Below, in pieces: positions 33,640-45,657 of a DNA stretch of 64,000 nt (within the stretch, counting starts at the first letter, position 1; every line of letters begins with the position of its first letter). Made by a program: the position numbers and the translations under genes. The notes below the pieces were generated by a model. That model ran no database searches and had not been told where the DNA came from. It saw only the letters and a list, made by a program, of their open reading frames with translations. The DNA is from Gautieria morchelliformis. Lineage: Eukaryota > Basidiomycota > Agaricomycetes > Gomphales > Gomphaceae. Location of the stretch: NCBI GenBank assembly GCA_015179125.1, contig WHVA01000579.1, forward strand, positions 1-64,000, written 5' to 3'.

Positions 33640-34035
33640 TTTTATTTTATTTTTTTAAATCCATTAGTACCCATTGAGCGCACTCTGTAGGATAGTACAA
33701 GCGTGTACCTATAGAGAGACCGTTATCAAATGACGCAACATACTGCCTAAGGCGGGGGGTCCCAAACTGGACTACCACCCCATGAAAGTTAATCGCTGTA
33801 AGGTATAATAATTTAGTGGTGAGAAGGGGTTGAGGACGGACGGAGCGGGCGATGCGGGCATGCGAGTGGAAGCGTGGGGCGAGCGGGGCTCCCGGACGGG
33901 CAGGGTTCGGGCGAGCGGGCAGTGGCATGTGGTAGGTGGGCAAGCAGGGAGTGGGCGTCGTGCGGCGTGGTCTGAGGCTGCATTCGGTGCTAAACGTGAT
34001 CTGTAGTAAAAGAGGGGTTGGTTCTAATTCGCGGC
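33640..34035 (-). mobile_element. Retroposed insertion with A-rich tail and 7-bp target duplication
   Basis: A 396-bp segment is absent from the paralogous site in unit 2 (37490-37500 region). It is flanked by AGGCGAT direct repeats (33633-33639 and 34036-34042). On the minus strand it ends in ATTTAAAAAAATAAAATAAA, an A-rich tail typical of target-primed retroposition. A 135-codon minus-strand frame spans the segment but resembles nothing I know. It could be a SINE, a truncated LINE end or a processed transcript. Confidence 0.75.
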
Positions 34036-34130
34036 AGGCGATATTATTTGACATATCTCCTTCTATTCAAATAACTAGCAGACATCTAACGCCTAGCTAA
34101 GAACTCCATATTTATCGTCGCAATTATATT

Positions 34131-34472
34131 CGGGAGCCCCCGCCCTACCCTTTCACGCCAGAGCACAATTTTACTGTTCTGGGCTATTTTGAAGAAACCA
34201 TAGAGGAGATGGAGTTTATTTCAAAGCAGGGGACGGAAGACAACTCCGACAACAATGTTAACGAGAATTTAGGCTGCGTTTCAAAGGGGATGAGTGGACA
34301 TCCAGTGAAAAAGGGTGCCAGAGGATTTATACAGAGATATGGACAGAGATACAAAAAGGGCCAATGTGTGACTACGACGGAGGAGATAACCGGATGCTTT
34401 GGGATGTGCAGAGAACCCTGCATCAAATCGTCGGCGTTTCCTTCCCCTCTGCTTCGTTTCCGTAAGCGGTGA
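34131..34472 (+). pseudogene. FunK1 kinase, C-terminal remnant (unit 1 plus-strand copy)
   Basis: Matches the last about 340 bp of the FunK1 gene at 37866-40162: the frame reads EFISKQGTEDNSDNNVNENL, then degenerates with frameshifts (a basic stretch and CFGMCREPCIKS in a shifted frame). Everything upstream of the CGGGA at 34131 is missing. Confidence 0.85.
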
Positions 34473-34541
34473 TCGGAAGACGGGTGTGCACAGGCGGGCT
34501 CACCAGAGGGAGTGGACAAGAGTTGCTAGGCCGCCAAATCC

Positions 34542-36475
34542 TCAACCTTCATCCTCCATGTCGTGAATGCACTGATCGATATGGCCTATGTATTCGACAT
34601 AATCCCCTTGAGCATCAGCGGGAACTGCGGGGCCCCCAAGACCTGTACCACGGATTTGAAAGAAAACAAAAAGGTTAGTGAGAAGTGCCCGGAGCCATGG
34701 GCCAAACCAGGGATCCACGGGTACTTTGAGACGGCCAACAAAATGATCTCGTTTGTAGTGAGAAGAACGTAGGTCGCTCCACCATTCAACCTCAACTGGA
34801 AGTTTAGCTCTGACCTTCTGCGGCCCGGTGTAGGTCATAAGTATCCAGCATAGAACGTAGTAAAATGACTCGAGGTCGTCACGGTAGATGTGGGGAGCCT
34901 TGCCCTCGAGAACATTACAAGACATATAACGCCGGGTTCCCTGAAATCGAGAGCAGTCAAAGATCTGGAGAGAAAATACATATCATGACATACAATCTGC
35001 TTCTTGGTTGAGTATGGGAGGTATCTCCCACTCGAATAGCATAATCAAAGTTGATAAGGATCCCGCGATTCCCTGGTGCGCCGCCGGGGTTGATGAGGAT
35101 GTTTTCTATGCTAATGTCACGGTGCAAAATGCCTGCCACATCATGTAGCCGTCGATGGGCTGAGGGTATGCGCATATTAATAACAAACAGGGCAAACGCT
35201 AGATAAGAACACACCGAAGACAGCATCGCGAAAGGCCAGCAATAGTTCCTTTCTTGTATAAAACATGTTAAGCGGCTTCCCGTATGACCTCAAGACAATC
35301 CGAGTGTGTATAAGTTCCAATTTCATGTCCTCCGCGGTCGGCCTGCTGACCTGACGATTGGTTAACACTGTATCCAGGTCGCTGGGATCATCGCTGCGCT
35401 GGACATGTTCAAAGTGTTCAAGTCGAGCAACGCCGTCCACCACCCCTTGAGCCTGTGCGTGACGTAGCAGTGAGCCTTCAGACTCCTGTCCGGAATGTTC
35501 ATGGCAAGGCAGCGGCATCCAGGCGTCTTTAATGACGTATCGCGGCTCCGAGTCGCATGCTTTCATAGTACGCCAGTAAACGATCCCTCGTCCGATGAGT
35601 GAAGAAAAATGGAAAAGCTGGTGTTTCATGGCATAAAATACTGTTGCTGAATCTTCCCCGGAACCAACCCGAGTACGTATTACAATGTTCCCCAGGGAGT
35701 CGTTCAAGATACTTCGATCAAATCCAAGACGGTCGCATTGGTTGCATCCCAACCAAAATATGATCGCGCAGAACTGTGCCGGTCGCTGGTGGTAGTCGAA
35801 AGGTTGTGACGCGACCGCGCCCGAGTGGTCGAACATGTATACTGTACAGGTAGTCTCGGTCATGACGACACCAAACGCGAACCGTCGACGAGATTGGTCG
35901 CAGAACATCTGGCTTACGTTCGTCACCAGCCGATCACGAGCAGCTAATAGGTCTTGCGAATCGAGTAAGACTTCAATGGGAGCGATTCCGGCCAGGCTAT
36001 TTGCTTCGATAAACGGCGTATCGACACCCATGATCTGAAAGCCACCACCGGCGAGATAGAGTGTTGGAGAAACAGGAGTGTTCAGATGCCTGTATAACCG
36101 TTTGTTCTTGGCATGAGTAGCCAAAACACGGCGAACGTGTTTCGTATCCCGCCATTCTTCGTAATGACAGCTCGATCTCCGTTCTGGCTCTTGACGGGAC
36201 GCCTCTTCTGCCAGCAGGATGCCGTTCATCAGCATCCGGAGAGGCGTGTAGAGCTTTGACGCTGTGCGGGGTGCCTTGGGGATACCTTTCCAGCGAGATG
36301 TGTGCATATTGTAATTTCGTTTCTGCGTTGCCTCGATATGAGGTTTCCATGAAGGGTTTACCGGAAAAAACTTCTCTAGGAAGTGATCGTCCAGGCTCCA
36401 GCGACCCGCAAATTCATCTCGTATCCGGTCCACAACTCTGGCGGCTTCGGTCCTTTCTGGGTCGAACTCAGGCAT
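34542..36475 (-). pseudogene. FunK1 fungal protein kinase (unit 1, minus), one-base frameshift
   Basis: The first exon starts upstream of the ATG at 36475 (the frame is open to 36571, but the true 5' exon is unresolved) and ends at 35215. Exon 2 is 35159-34994 and exon 3 34940-34542, with 53-55 bp introns. The N-terminal FunK1 extension (DDHFLEKFFPVNPSW) leads to SEPRYVIKDAWMP with the ATP-site Lys, then GILHRDISIENILI with the catalytic HRD and Asn, and ILINFDYA with the metal-binding Asp. CNVLEGKAPHIYRDDLESFY follows in exon 3. Compared with its paralogue at 40.2-40.9 kb, a single base is missing near 35019, just before the exon 2 end. This puts exon 3 out of frame. FunK1 kinases are a large basidiomycete expansion, many with unknown substrates. 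Apart from that lesion the gene looks complete. Confidence 0.85.
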
Positions 36476-36811
36476 GAAGGCGTAAAGGAGATCCTGACCC
36501 CGTAGGACATTATATATATTGTACTGTCGATCGGGCAACCGCCTGAAAGGGAAACAATAGTTGAACGCCACTTACATAATCGAGTGACACAAGAATGGCA
36601 GATTCTCTTCTAGCTCTAGGCTAGTACCTGCACTGTTCCCTAACAATCGCCAAATCGTGACGCCCCTATAAGAGACGTAGACTCTTGTTATTCGACATCT
36701 CGAGAGAGCCAGACCTTGATTCCCCAGATCACAACACAACTATATTAGTAATGGATGTTCCGGTCCTCGTCAGTGGCCGCGGTGGTCCCACCTCCCATTG
36801 CAAATCATGAG

Positions 36812-37500
36812 CGTCAGAATTCTATTTTTTATATTGTCGTTCGACTTTGTGCCTTGACTTTGTCCTCGACAGCTTTGTCCTCCGACTTTGTCCTCCGTCA
36901 ACGCAGGCCTCGTGACCAGGGGCTCGGTTCGATTTGTCCTTCAGACTTGTCCTTAATGTCATGGTGCCTTTGTACCCAATTACAGGTCTCATAGGTATAG
37001 TTCGCAGCTTTCTGCCATGCCTGACGCCATTTTTTACCGACATTTCTTATCCTTTTGCTCCTTGGGTTTGCGCCGGCTGTATGCCTGGTCTTTGAAGCTC
37101 CCACCAATGTTTTGAACGATAAGGATTCCAACGACACGTGGCAATATAATATAATAGCATACAAGAAGCCTCATGATATCTTGATCCCCGGTGACCACGC
37201 CCTCATCTTGGCTGTCAATGCCAGTGTGTGATTTCCTTATTTGGCTATGTCTCACTTAGCAGGCGATAACAAAGGTTCGATGCCAAGGAAAAAAATTCCA
37301 CAGGCTCATGCCAGTCAGCAGTGGCACAGGGTGACTTGTCGGCCCGCTAACCGAGACTACACTTTGTGCTACCATTCTTGGAACATGTTGTTTTTGTGCC
37401 GTCGGCATATGACGTTGATCTCCATTTTCTTTGTTTCATGTGGGGTACTTAAGCGTTCCAGCGAGCATCTAAGCACTTCGCATCTTTACCCAGGCGATAA
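36812..37500 (+). repeat. Segmental duplication unit 2, non-coding part
   Basis: Second copy of the segment at 32975-33639. It lacks the retroposed insertion and therefore gives the empty-site sequence CCCAGGCGATAATATCTCC. Confidence 0.9.
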
Positions 37501-38012
37501 TATCTCCTTCTATTCAAATAACTGGCAGACATCTAACGCCTAAGGACTCCATATTTATCGTCGCAATAATTTGTGGAATACGGCTGGTACGCATTCGGGA
37601 TCATTCATTGGTGGTGGGATTCACAACTTCTGGTTCTCTAGCGATGAACGAAATTCGTCAGGTTGAAACCCTGGATCGTGGTAGAGACTCACAAGGGCCA
37701 AGTGCCAGAAGTACGGTCAATTCGTTAGTCTTACTGTTGCACGTTAGGGGACATGACACTGACTGCGACTACCTGTGTCCATTAATTTTCTAGGAGGGAC
37801 GATACACGGTGGCACTTGGCTAGGTCCAATCCCCCTCACCAAGGAGCCCCCCCTCTGCTCTGGGCGTGTCCCTGGCTACTGACGTCCCACCCTCTGCATT
37901 GGGTGTGTCCCTCGCCAGCGACGTTGCTGAGAGTGCCGGGATATATCTGTCTTGCTCAGGGTGTAGTCCTTTGGTTGCACAGAAATCGAAAGCTAAGGCA
38001 AAACAGCAACAT
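37501..38012. other. Upstream region of the FunK1 gene
   Basis: No separate gene. 37830-37930 contains imperfect repeats of GTGTCCCT..CT.CTG.GTTGG type. It likely holds the promoter and 5' exon of the following kinase gene. Confidence 0.4.
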
Positions 38013-40162
38013 ATGCGCATTGAGCTCGAGGGAGCTTACGACAAACCCAAGCCGGGCATTTGGGAGAAATTCTTTCCGAGTGGTAACCCCGCACGAGATG
38101 GCAACAAGATCCTAAAGAGTCTCAGTGAGAAGGGATTCTACGGACCCGCAATTAGAAAGTCCGCGAGGCCTGCAAAATATCGCTGGCGTAAAAAGCTGGA
38201 ACAGGGATGGACAGACATGCCACACCCTCCGATAAATAAACAACCAAATATCAAGGAGAGGGACATCACCGCATGTCTGGTTCCCATAATCAACGAAATC
38301 ATTTCGCACGAGGGACTTTCAGGCACTCGCGTGGCAGCTCCCGCGCCTTCAGAGACGTTGACGGTATTCCGCCCTCCATTCTACTAGGCAAAAATGGCGG
38401 AAAACCGGCGGAAAAAGGAAATTTGGTCGATTGGCGATGGTGTCTCATCCCTATCGAGATTAAAACGGACAGGAGTCGGCATGAAGATAAGGACCAGGCC
38501 GTGTTCCAACTGGCAACGTATGTCTGCGAGGTCTTCGCGGCTCAGCCTCACCGTCGGTTTGTTCCGTCCCAGATGTTTACAGAATCCACGGCTGAATTCT
38601 TTCTTTGGGACCGGGCTGGGTTCATCTGTTCCAAAGCCTTCGATTACCACGCTGAAGCTGCACGTTTCTGCCGCATAATTGCTACCATTCTGTCATGGAA
38701 TGACGAAGCGCTCGGGTTTGATACCAGCCTGCAATTTGCCAAGAACGGTCTACATATCTCGACAGGGTCAGATGAATATGTCGTCGATGCATTTTTGCCA
38801 GTGATCCAGCCCTACAACATCAGAAGCGATGGAGCGACTTGTTGGATAGCCCGCAGGAGGGATGACAACAACATATACCTCGTTCAAGATACATGGTCCG
38901 AAAACTGGATGACGCTCGAATCTATCCGATTGAAAAGAAATACTCTCTCGAGCCTCGTTCCAGACTGGATCTCATTTGAAGTTGTGCATATTCCGGCTCT
39001 GGGCGATACCGTTCGGTGGGATGTGGACTCTGTCAGTAGCAATCGGCGACTTGTGGGAGTCAAAGCCAACCTGGATCATTGTCGCTCAGTTTGGAGATGC
39101 AGTGCGGACGAGTGCGTACCATTGGAGAGATTCACCACCCCGTTGGAGCTCGTATGCGTACTGCGCGATGTAGTCCAAGGTATGGGCCGTGTTCATCAAT
39201 TATGACGACTACTACTACTGATGATCGTGTTTGGAATTATTATGAATAGAGCTGAAACATTTGTTTTTAAATCTTAGGATCATGCATTTGGACATAGTCC
39301 CGTGGAATATATTCATTCTGCGGAAGACCAAACCCGAACCCGAGTCGGAACGGATCACACGAGGGTTTCTGGTTAATTTTTCGCATGGAGCCTTCATGGA
39401 CGAAAGGGCTATTTCACCACGGTCAGACTTAACGCCGGTTGGTACTTTTGCAATATTCAGTGATTCTCTTGATCATTCTTTATTCAGAGCTCTAAGATTT
39501 TCATGCCGCGAAATGCCCTCCGTAAATATCCGACCACCCATTGCGATGATCTTGAGTCTCTGTACTATCTATTCTGCTTCATTATCACGGCTCATACTGG
39601 TCCCAGTCTCGGCAAGTCGCGACTGCCACATGATGATCTACCAGACGATCTCCAATTATGGTTTCAAGAAAGACCCGGCTCCCTCGCAACTGCCAAAAAG
39701 GGACATCTAGCCGGCCAGGAGTTCATGATTCCGGTGCAGAATGCTTTCAAGCCTCTGGAACCACTAGCAATCAAACTCCATAGTTTTCTCCACAGCCGGA
39801 CGGGGTACAGCAAGGACGACGCGCGGGAGCCCCCGCCCTACCCTTTCACCCCAGAGCACGATTTTAGTGAATTTCTGGGCTATTTTGAAGAAACCATAAA
39901 GGAGATGGAATTTATTTCAAAGCAAGGAACGGGAGACAACTCCGACAACAATGTTGAGGATAATTTGGGCAGCATTTCAGAAAGGACGAGTGGGCATCCA
40001 CGGAAAAGGGCGGCAGAGGAGGATTTGCATTTGGAAAGAGATACCAAAAGGGCCAAAAGGGCCAAGTGCGACGAAGGAGACAACCGGACGCTTTGGGATG
40101 TCCAGACAAGCCTGCATCAAATCACCGGGAGAGTTTTATTCCCCTCTGCTTCGTTTCCGTAA
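38013..40162 (+). pseudogene. FunK1 kinase with pseudokinase-like active site (unit 2, plus)
   Basis: The N-terminal part from the ATG at 38013 (MRIELEGAYDKPKPGIWEKF) is in one frame to about 38340. The FunK1 core (WRWCLIPIEIKTDRSRHEDK onwards) continues in another to 39179, so a frameshift or unrecognised intron lies between. A 70-bp intron (39180-39249) joins to ELKHLFLNLRIMHLDIVPWN. A further short intron near 39439-39488 joins to MPRNALRKYPTTHCDDLESLYY. The C-terminus has a basic, possibly nuclear-targeting run (KRAKRAKCDEGDN). The catalytic loop reads HLD where HRD is expected, keeping Asp and Asn. The metal-binding motif reads VNFS, with Asn replacing Asp, which would impair catalysis. 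It is convergent with the kinase relic at 40.2 kb. Confidence 0.75.
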
Positions 40163-40219
40163 GCGGTGATCGGAAGACGGGTGCACAGGCGGGTTTATCA
40201 GAGGGAGTGGGTAAGAGTT

Positions 40220-40852
40220 GCTGGGAATCCTCATCCTTCATGGCGCGAATGCACTGCTTGATGTGGCCTAGGTACTTATCCTCATACTTCATGTCGCGAA
40301 TGCACTGCCCGATATGGCCTAGGTACTCGTCATAATCCCTTTGAGCGTCAGCGGGAACTGGGGGGTACCCAAGACCTGTACGACGTATTTGAAGGAAAAA
40401 AAAAAAAAAGGTTAGTGAGAAGTGCCGGAGGCATGGGCCAAACACAGGTACTTCGAGACGACCAACAAAATGACCTCGTTTTAAGCCAAAAGAATGCTTA
40501 TGGTCCCATTCTACCACCTCATCTGGAAGTTTAGCTCTGGCCTTCTGCGGCCCGGTGTAGGTCATAAGTATCCAGCATAGAATGTAGTAAAATGACTCGA
40601 GGTCGTCACGGTAGATGTGGGGAGCCTTGCCCTCGAGAACATTACAATACATATAACGCCAGGTTCCCTGAAATCGAGAGCAGTCAAAGGTCTGGAGAGA
40701 AAATACGTGTCATGACATACAATTTTCTTCTTGGTTGAGTATGGGGAGGCATCTCCCACTCGAATAGCATGGTCAAAGTCAATAAGGATCCCGCGATTCC
40801 CTGGTGCGCCGCCTGGGTTGATGAGGATGTTTTCTATGCTAATGTCACGGTG
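40220..40852 (-). pseudogene. FunK1 kinase, C-terminal part (unit 2, minus), split by copia 2
   Basis: It contains HRDISIENILI with the catalytic HRD and Asn, ILIDFDHAIRVGD with the metal-binding Asp, a 53-bp-type intron with donor GTATGTCATG, and GTWRYMYCNVLEGKAPHIYR onward in phase 0. This confirms the one-base loss in the unit 1 paralogue. A duplicated GCGAATGCACTGC...GGCCTAGGTAC segment near the end repeats part of the C-terminus. The 5' part of the same gene is at 45658-46110 beyond the copia element, which inserted just upstream of the HRD codons. Confidence 0.85.
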
Positions 40853-40857
40853 CAAAA

Positions 40858-41159
40858 TATTGGGATACGACACCGTTGGTAAGCGTGGAACGCAGCAGGG
40901 CCGTGCCCGGCATCAACGTAGGGAGGATACTCGTAGCTTCGGTCATGCATGACCGAAGCTAGTATATAGTTCAGACATACGAGCAGTCGCACCTCAGTGA
41001 AGCTATCGTTCACTGAGGTACGCATCGTCTCTCATAGTTACACATGTATCGCTAATCGTAATGTATAGCCCATCGTACTTAGGTAGCTATACATGTTACA
41101 GTGAAGCTATCGTTCACTGAGCCCATCGTACTTAGTCTACTGGGCATAACCTATCAACA
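40858..41159 (+). repeat. 5' LTR of copia element 2
   Basis: Begins TATTGGGATAC and ends CTATCAACA, so it has TA...CA ends in place of the usual TG...CA. It contains two copies of GTGAAGCTATCGTTCACTGA, each able to form a hairpin. Confidence 0.9.
40934..40961. repeat. 28-bp perfect palindrome in the copia 2 LTR
   Basis: Each 14-bp half is TAGCTTCGGTCATG or its reverse complement, with no spacer. The 3' LTR copy has one mismatch. Confidence 0.95.
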
Positions 41160-41163
41160 GGTT

Positions 41164-44100
41164 ATGGGCCCCGCAGAGCCCACCACGTCTTCCTCTACCT
41201 CGAAGTCCTTCGTCGTACCCAAGCTTGCCTGAGATGGCACGAACTGGGTTACCTGGAAAAGTCAAACGTTAGCCACATTAGCGTCAACTCGTGGTGCAAA
41301 ACGACACCTGGAGGGAACCGCCCGCATCCCCCCCCCCCGATCCCCACTTACCCTACTGGCCACTCGCTAACGGATGAACAGGAGGAAGAGCTAGACGATC
41401 TAGAGAAGCGTTGGGACGACTACAACCAACGCGAGGCCACAATCATGGCCCAGATCTTCACCATGCACCACGGTCCCGGACAGCATACTCATCGAAGTAT
41501 GGAACCTGACGACGGCAAAGGAGGTGTGTGAAGCGGTATGTGCCAAACACGAAAGTAAAGCACTCACGGTGAAGATCGACATGAGACGACGGATGTACGA
41601 GATGAAATGCAAGGACGAGTTGAACGTCTGTACGCACCTGGAAGGTCTCATGAGAATGCAAGAGCAGCTATCTGGAATGAATGCCGCACTCACCAACAAC
41701 GACCTAGTCACCGTCATCCTCGGCTCGCTCCCCAAATCATATCGCTCACTCATCAACGCTATCACAATGTCTGCCGCGCATGCCAAGGCAAAGCTAGAAC
41801 CGGATCAAGTAGTTAGCATGCTCATTGACGAGTTTGAGAGACTCACCATCGAGGAGCGCCAGCTCAAGGCGAGTGAGAACGCCCTCGTGGCAGCCAAAGG
41901 TCGTGGGAAGCCCCAAGCACGCGCAAGCACCTCCAGCACCACGAAGATCGACGTGGAATGCTGGAAGTGCAGCAAGAAGGGTCATTTGAAGGCGGACTGC
42001 CGTTCAAAAGCCAAGAAGAAGGAAGAGAAGAAGGGAGGCGGGTCAGCAAATGCAGCAGCTGAAAGCGAGGATTTCGTGTTCACAACTACCTTTGCTGGGA
42101 CCACACTCGTGCTGGAAATGACGTTGACTGGTCAGGAAATCGACGTCTACGACTCGGGTGCATCAGGTCACATGTCGCCGAACAAGCATCGCTTCATTAC
42201 CTTCAAAGCAATCATGCCGCGCGCGATCAACGCCGCGGATAAGACGGTCTTCCAAGCTACAGGAATAGGAAATATGAGGATTGGCATCCCCAACGGCAAG
42301 ACAACGACGCACGTCACCTTGAAAGACGTGTTATACTGCCCCGACCTCGCGTTCACCCTAATCTCACTGACGTGCTGCGATGCAGCCGGTTACTCGGTCC
42401 TCTTGCAGGACCGAAAATGCCTAATACGAGATGCAAAGGGGACGCTGCTTGGGCAGGTCCCGCTCTCGAACGGGCTCTACAAAGTAGAGCATAAGGCTAC
42501 AGCAGCAGTCGCGAACATCACGACCAAGTCACTTACGGTGGACGCCACATGGGGCACATCTCCCCACAGGCCGCCCGGAAACTTGTGCAGGACGGCACGG
42601 TGACTGGCCTCGACGTAGACGCGTCGAGCCAGCCCAGCTTCTGCACAGCGTGTGCACAAGCAAAGCCGACTCGCAAGCCCGTCCCGCAGAAGCGGGAAGG
42701 ACCGTGAGCCGCGAGCTTCGGCGAGAAGGTACACTCAGACGTATGGGGGCCTGTGAACCCCCAAAGCTACGACGGGAAAGATTACTTCATCAGCTTTACC
42801 GATGATCACAGCAGATGGACTTACCTAGTGCCCATGGCTAAGAAAAGCAACGCCTTCGACTGCTACAAGCAGTACGAGGCGTGGGTGGAGACCCAGCATG
42901 GCACGAAGCTAAAGTGCCTGCAAACGGATCGAGGGGGAGAATACTTGTCCGAGGAGTTCACCGCTCACCTTAAATCTAAAGGGACAATCTGCAGTTTAAC
43001 TGTGCACGACACACCTGAGGAAAATGGCGTGTCAGAAAGACTGAACCGCACGCTGCTGGAACACGCACGAGCGATGCACCTAGCAGCAAACCTACCGAAG
43101 TTCCTCTGGACGGAATCGGTACAACATGCCGTATGGTTGAAGAATCGAACGTCGACCCGCGCACTGGACGGAAAAATGCCGTATGAGGTCATGCACCGTG
43201 AAAAGCCTGATCTGACAGACTTACCTGAGTGGGGTGTGAGGGTCTACACTCTCAGAGAAGACCGCGGCAAACTAGAGCCCAAAGCGGACGAGGGCAGATG
43301 GGTCGGATATAGCGATGAAAGCAAAGGCCATAGGATCTATTGGCCTGGGAAACGTCGCGTGAGCGTTGAAAGAAATGTTACCTTCAACAACTCTGTCCTG
43401 GTCACCCCGAGCGACGCACAGACTGAGGGGGAGTCAACCACCCAGGGCAGTCAAAGCACCGCTCGACACGACCAGCCGCCCGTACCGCCCCAAGCTACTC
43501 TGCGTGTCGATCCGCTCGAGGGCCTTGAGGTGCCAGACCCCCCAGAAGACCAGCCACTGGGCAGGGGACACCGGACGTGGAAACCGTCCGCGTACATAAG
43601 GGACATCGCCGACGGTGCAGGCAGCAGCACCGGTCACGTGAACACCCCTGTGTACCCAAGGGACTGCCCATCCCCACAGGGAACGTGGCCCTAGCGGTCC
43701 TGGAGGAGCTGGGAGAGGATGTGGAAACGGAAGGGGTGACGTGTCGCCCTCTCGAACTTTCGATGTCCGTGGCTGCGCATGTGGGAATCGACCCCACTAG
43801 TCTGGACGACGCGCGCTCCCGCGAGGATTGGCCGCTCTGGGACACGTCTATAAGAAGGAGCTGGACCAACACGAGAGAGTGAAGACGTGGGATCTAGTGG
43901 AACCCCCACCTGGTGCAAACATCGTAGGAAGCAAGTTGGTCTTCCAGTACAAGCACGACGCCAGCGGCAAGATCGTGAACCGCAAGACGAGGCTCGTCGC
44001 GCAAGGGTTCTCGCAAGCGGAAGGCATCGATTACAGTGAAACTTTCTCACCCACCGCTAAGCTATCTGCAATCCGCGTCATTGCCACCATCGCCGCCAGA

Positions 44101-45350
44101 AGCGACTGGGAGCTAGAGCAAACAGACATAGACGGCACGTATCTCAATGCTCGCCTCACGGAAACCATTTACATGCGTCAGGCAAAGGGATATGAGGCCC
44201 CTGGGAAGGAACACCACGTATGCCGCCTCAACCGCACTATCTATGGATTGGAACAGTTGGGAAGGGCATGGTATGAACTCTTCTACAGCGTACTACTCAG
44301 GTTCGGGTTCACTCGCTGCGAGGTGGAACATGCTGTGTTCCACAGGCACATCGGCCAGGAGGCGCTCATCGTCGCCGTCGACGTAGACGACCTCACGATG
44401 GCCAGAAATACGAAGGAGGTCATCCGGAAGTTCAAAGACGAGCTACGCACCGTGTTCAAGATCAAGGATCTCGGCGACCTGCATTGGCTACTTGGGATAG
44501 AAGTGGCACGAGACCGCAAACGACACACAATATCATTCTCAAACGTGCGTACATTGATAAAATACTCGAGCGTTTCAACCTGCAGGACGCCAACCCGCTA
44601 AGCACGCCGCTCGATCCCCACCATAAGTTGAGTCTATCGCAATGCCCCACGACCCCGCGCCAGTTCGACGACATGCGCAACGTACCTTATCGCGAGGCCA
44701 TTGGCTCGCTCATGTACGCTGCCCTGGGCACGCGCCCAGACATTTCCTTCGCCATCTCCTTCCTGGCGCAGTTCATGCAAAATCCCGGTAGGCCGCACTG
44801 GGAGGCCGTGAAGAGGGTATTCCGATATCTAAAAGGAACTAAGTCAGAGTGCCTCGTCATTGGCGGCGCTCACAGAGGTCTCGAAGGATTCTCAGACGCG
44901 GACTGGGCGTCGCAAGAGCACTGGCACTCGATCTCAGGATACATCTTCACGATAGATGGCGGCGTGATCTCCTGGAGCTCGAAGAAGCAAGGGATCGTCG
45001 CGCTCTCCACGACAGAGGCCGAGTATATCGCAGCCATGCACGCCGTGAAGGAAGCGCTATGGCTGCGCATGTTCCTAGCCGACATCGCGTGCCCGCTTGA
45101 AAAGCCACTCACCGTCCACCTCGACAATATCTCCGCCATCTCTATCACCAAGAACGACGAATATCATCCACGCACGAAGCACATCGATATCCGTTATCAC
45201 TTCATATGTCACGCCGTTCAGGAGGGCTAATCCAGGTTGACTACATCCCGACAGCAGATATGGCCGCGGACATGTTCACCAAGGCTCTTCTGCGGCACAA
45301 AGTTCTGCATCTGAACACGCTCGTTGGGCTGTGTTCGGCTTAAGGGGGAG
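41164..45350 (+). pseudogene. Copia element 2 Gag-Pol, multiply broken
   Basis: The ATG inside the primer site starts MGPAEPTTSSSTS and meets a TGA about 23 codons on. The gag region 41524-42603 carries the zinc knuckle CWKCSKKGHLKADC, then protease (DVYDSGASGHMSPN). A frameshift near 42535 precedes the pre-integrase/integrase part (SDVWGPVNPQSYDG, LQTDRGGEYLSEEF, PEENGVSERLNRTLLEH), which includes a stop at 42705. Another break falls near 43692. Reverse transcriptase follows (VAQGFSQAEGIDYSE, GLEQLGRAWYELF, VDVDDL). A shift near 44545 leads to the RNase H frame (FSDADWASQEHWHSISG) ending at about 45230. It is more decayed than copia element 1 although the LTRs are still about 98% identical. 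Confidence 0.88.
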
Positions 45351-45652
45351 TATTGGGATACGACACCGTTGGTAAGCGTGGAACGCAGCAGGGCCATGCC
45401 CGGCATCAACGTAGGGAGGATACTCGTAGCTTTGGTCATGCATGACCGAAGCTAGTATATAGTTCAGACATACGAGCAGTCGCACCTCAGTGAAGCTATC
45501 GTTCACTGAGGTACGCATCGTCTCTCATAGTTACACACGTATCTCTAATCGTAATGTATAGCCCATCGTACTTAGGTAGCTATACATGTTACAGTGAAGC
45601 TATCGTTCACTGAGCCCATCGTACTTAGTCTACTGTGCATAACCTATCAACA
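45351..45652 (+). repeat. 3' LTR of copia element 2
   Basis: 302 bp, same ends as the 5' LTR, followed by the CAAAA target duplication. Confidence 0.95.
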
Positions 45653-45657
45653 CAAAA

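Larger units (their letters stand above)
40858..45652 (+). mobile_element. Ty1/copia element 2 inserted in a FunK1 gene
   Basis: Complete element with 302-bp LTRs (about five differences), half-tRNA primer site at 41160, and a GGGGGAG polypurine tract at 45344. The 5-bp target duplication CAAAA (40853-40857 and 45653-45657) matches the empty-site sequence GTGCAAAATGCC in the paralogue at about 35122. Confidence 0.95.

Noticed and set aside
33647..34054. 135-codon minus-strand frame as a gene
   Set aside because: It spans the retroposed insertion and runs out into the target duplication, so it is more likely a chance frame in the inserted sequence.
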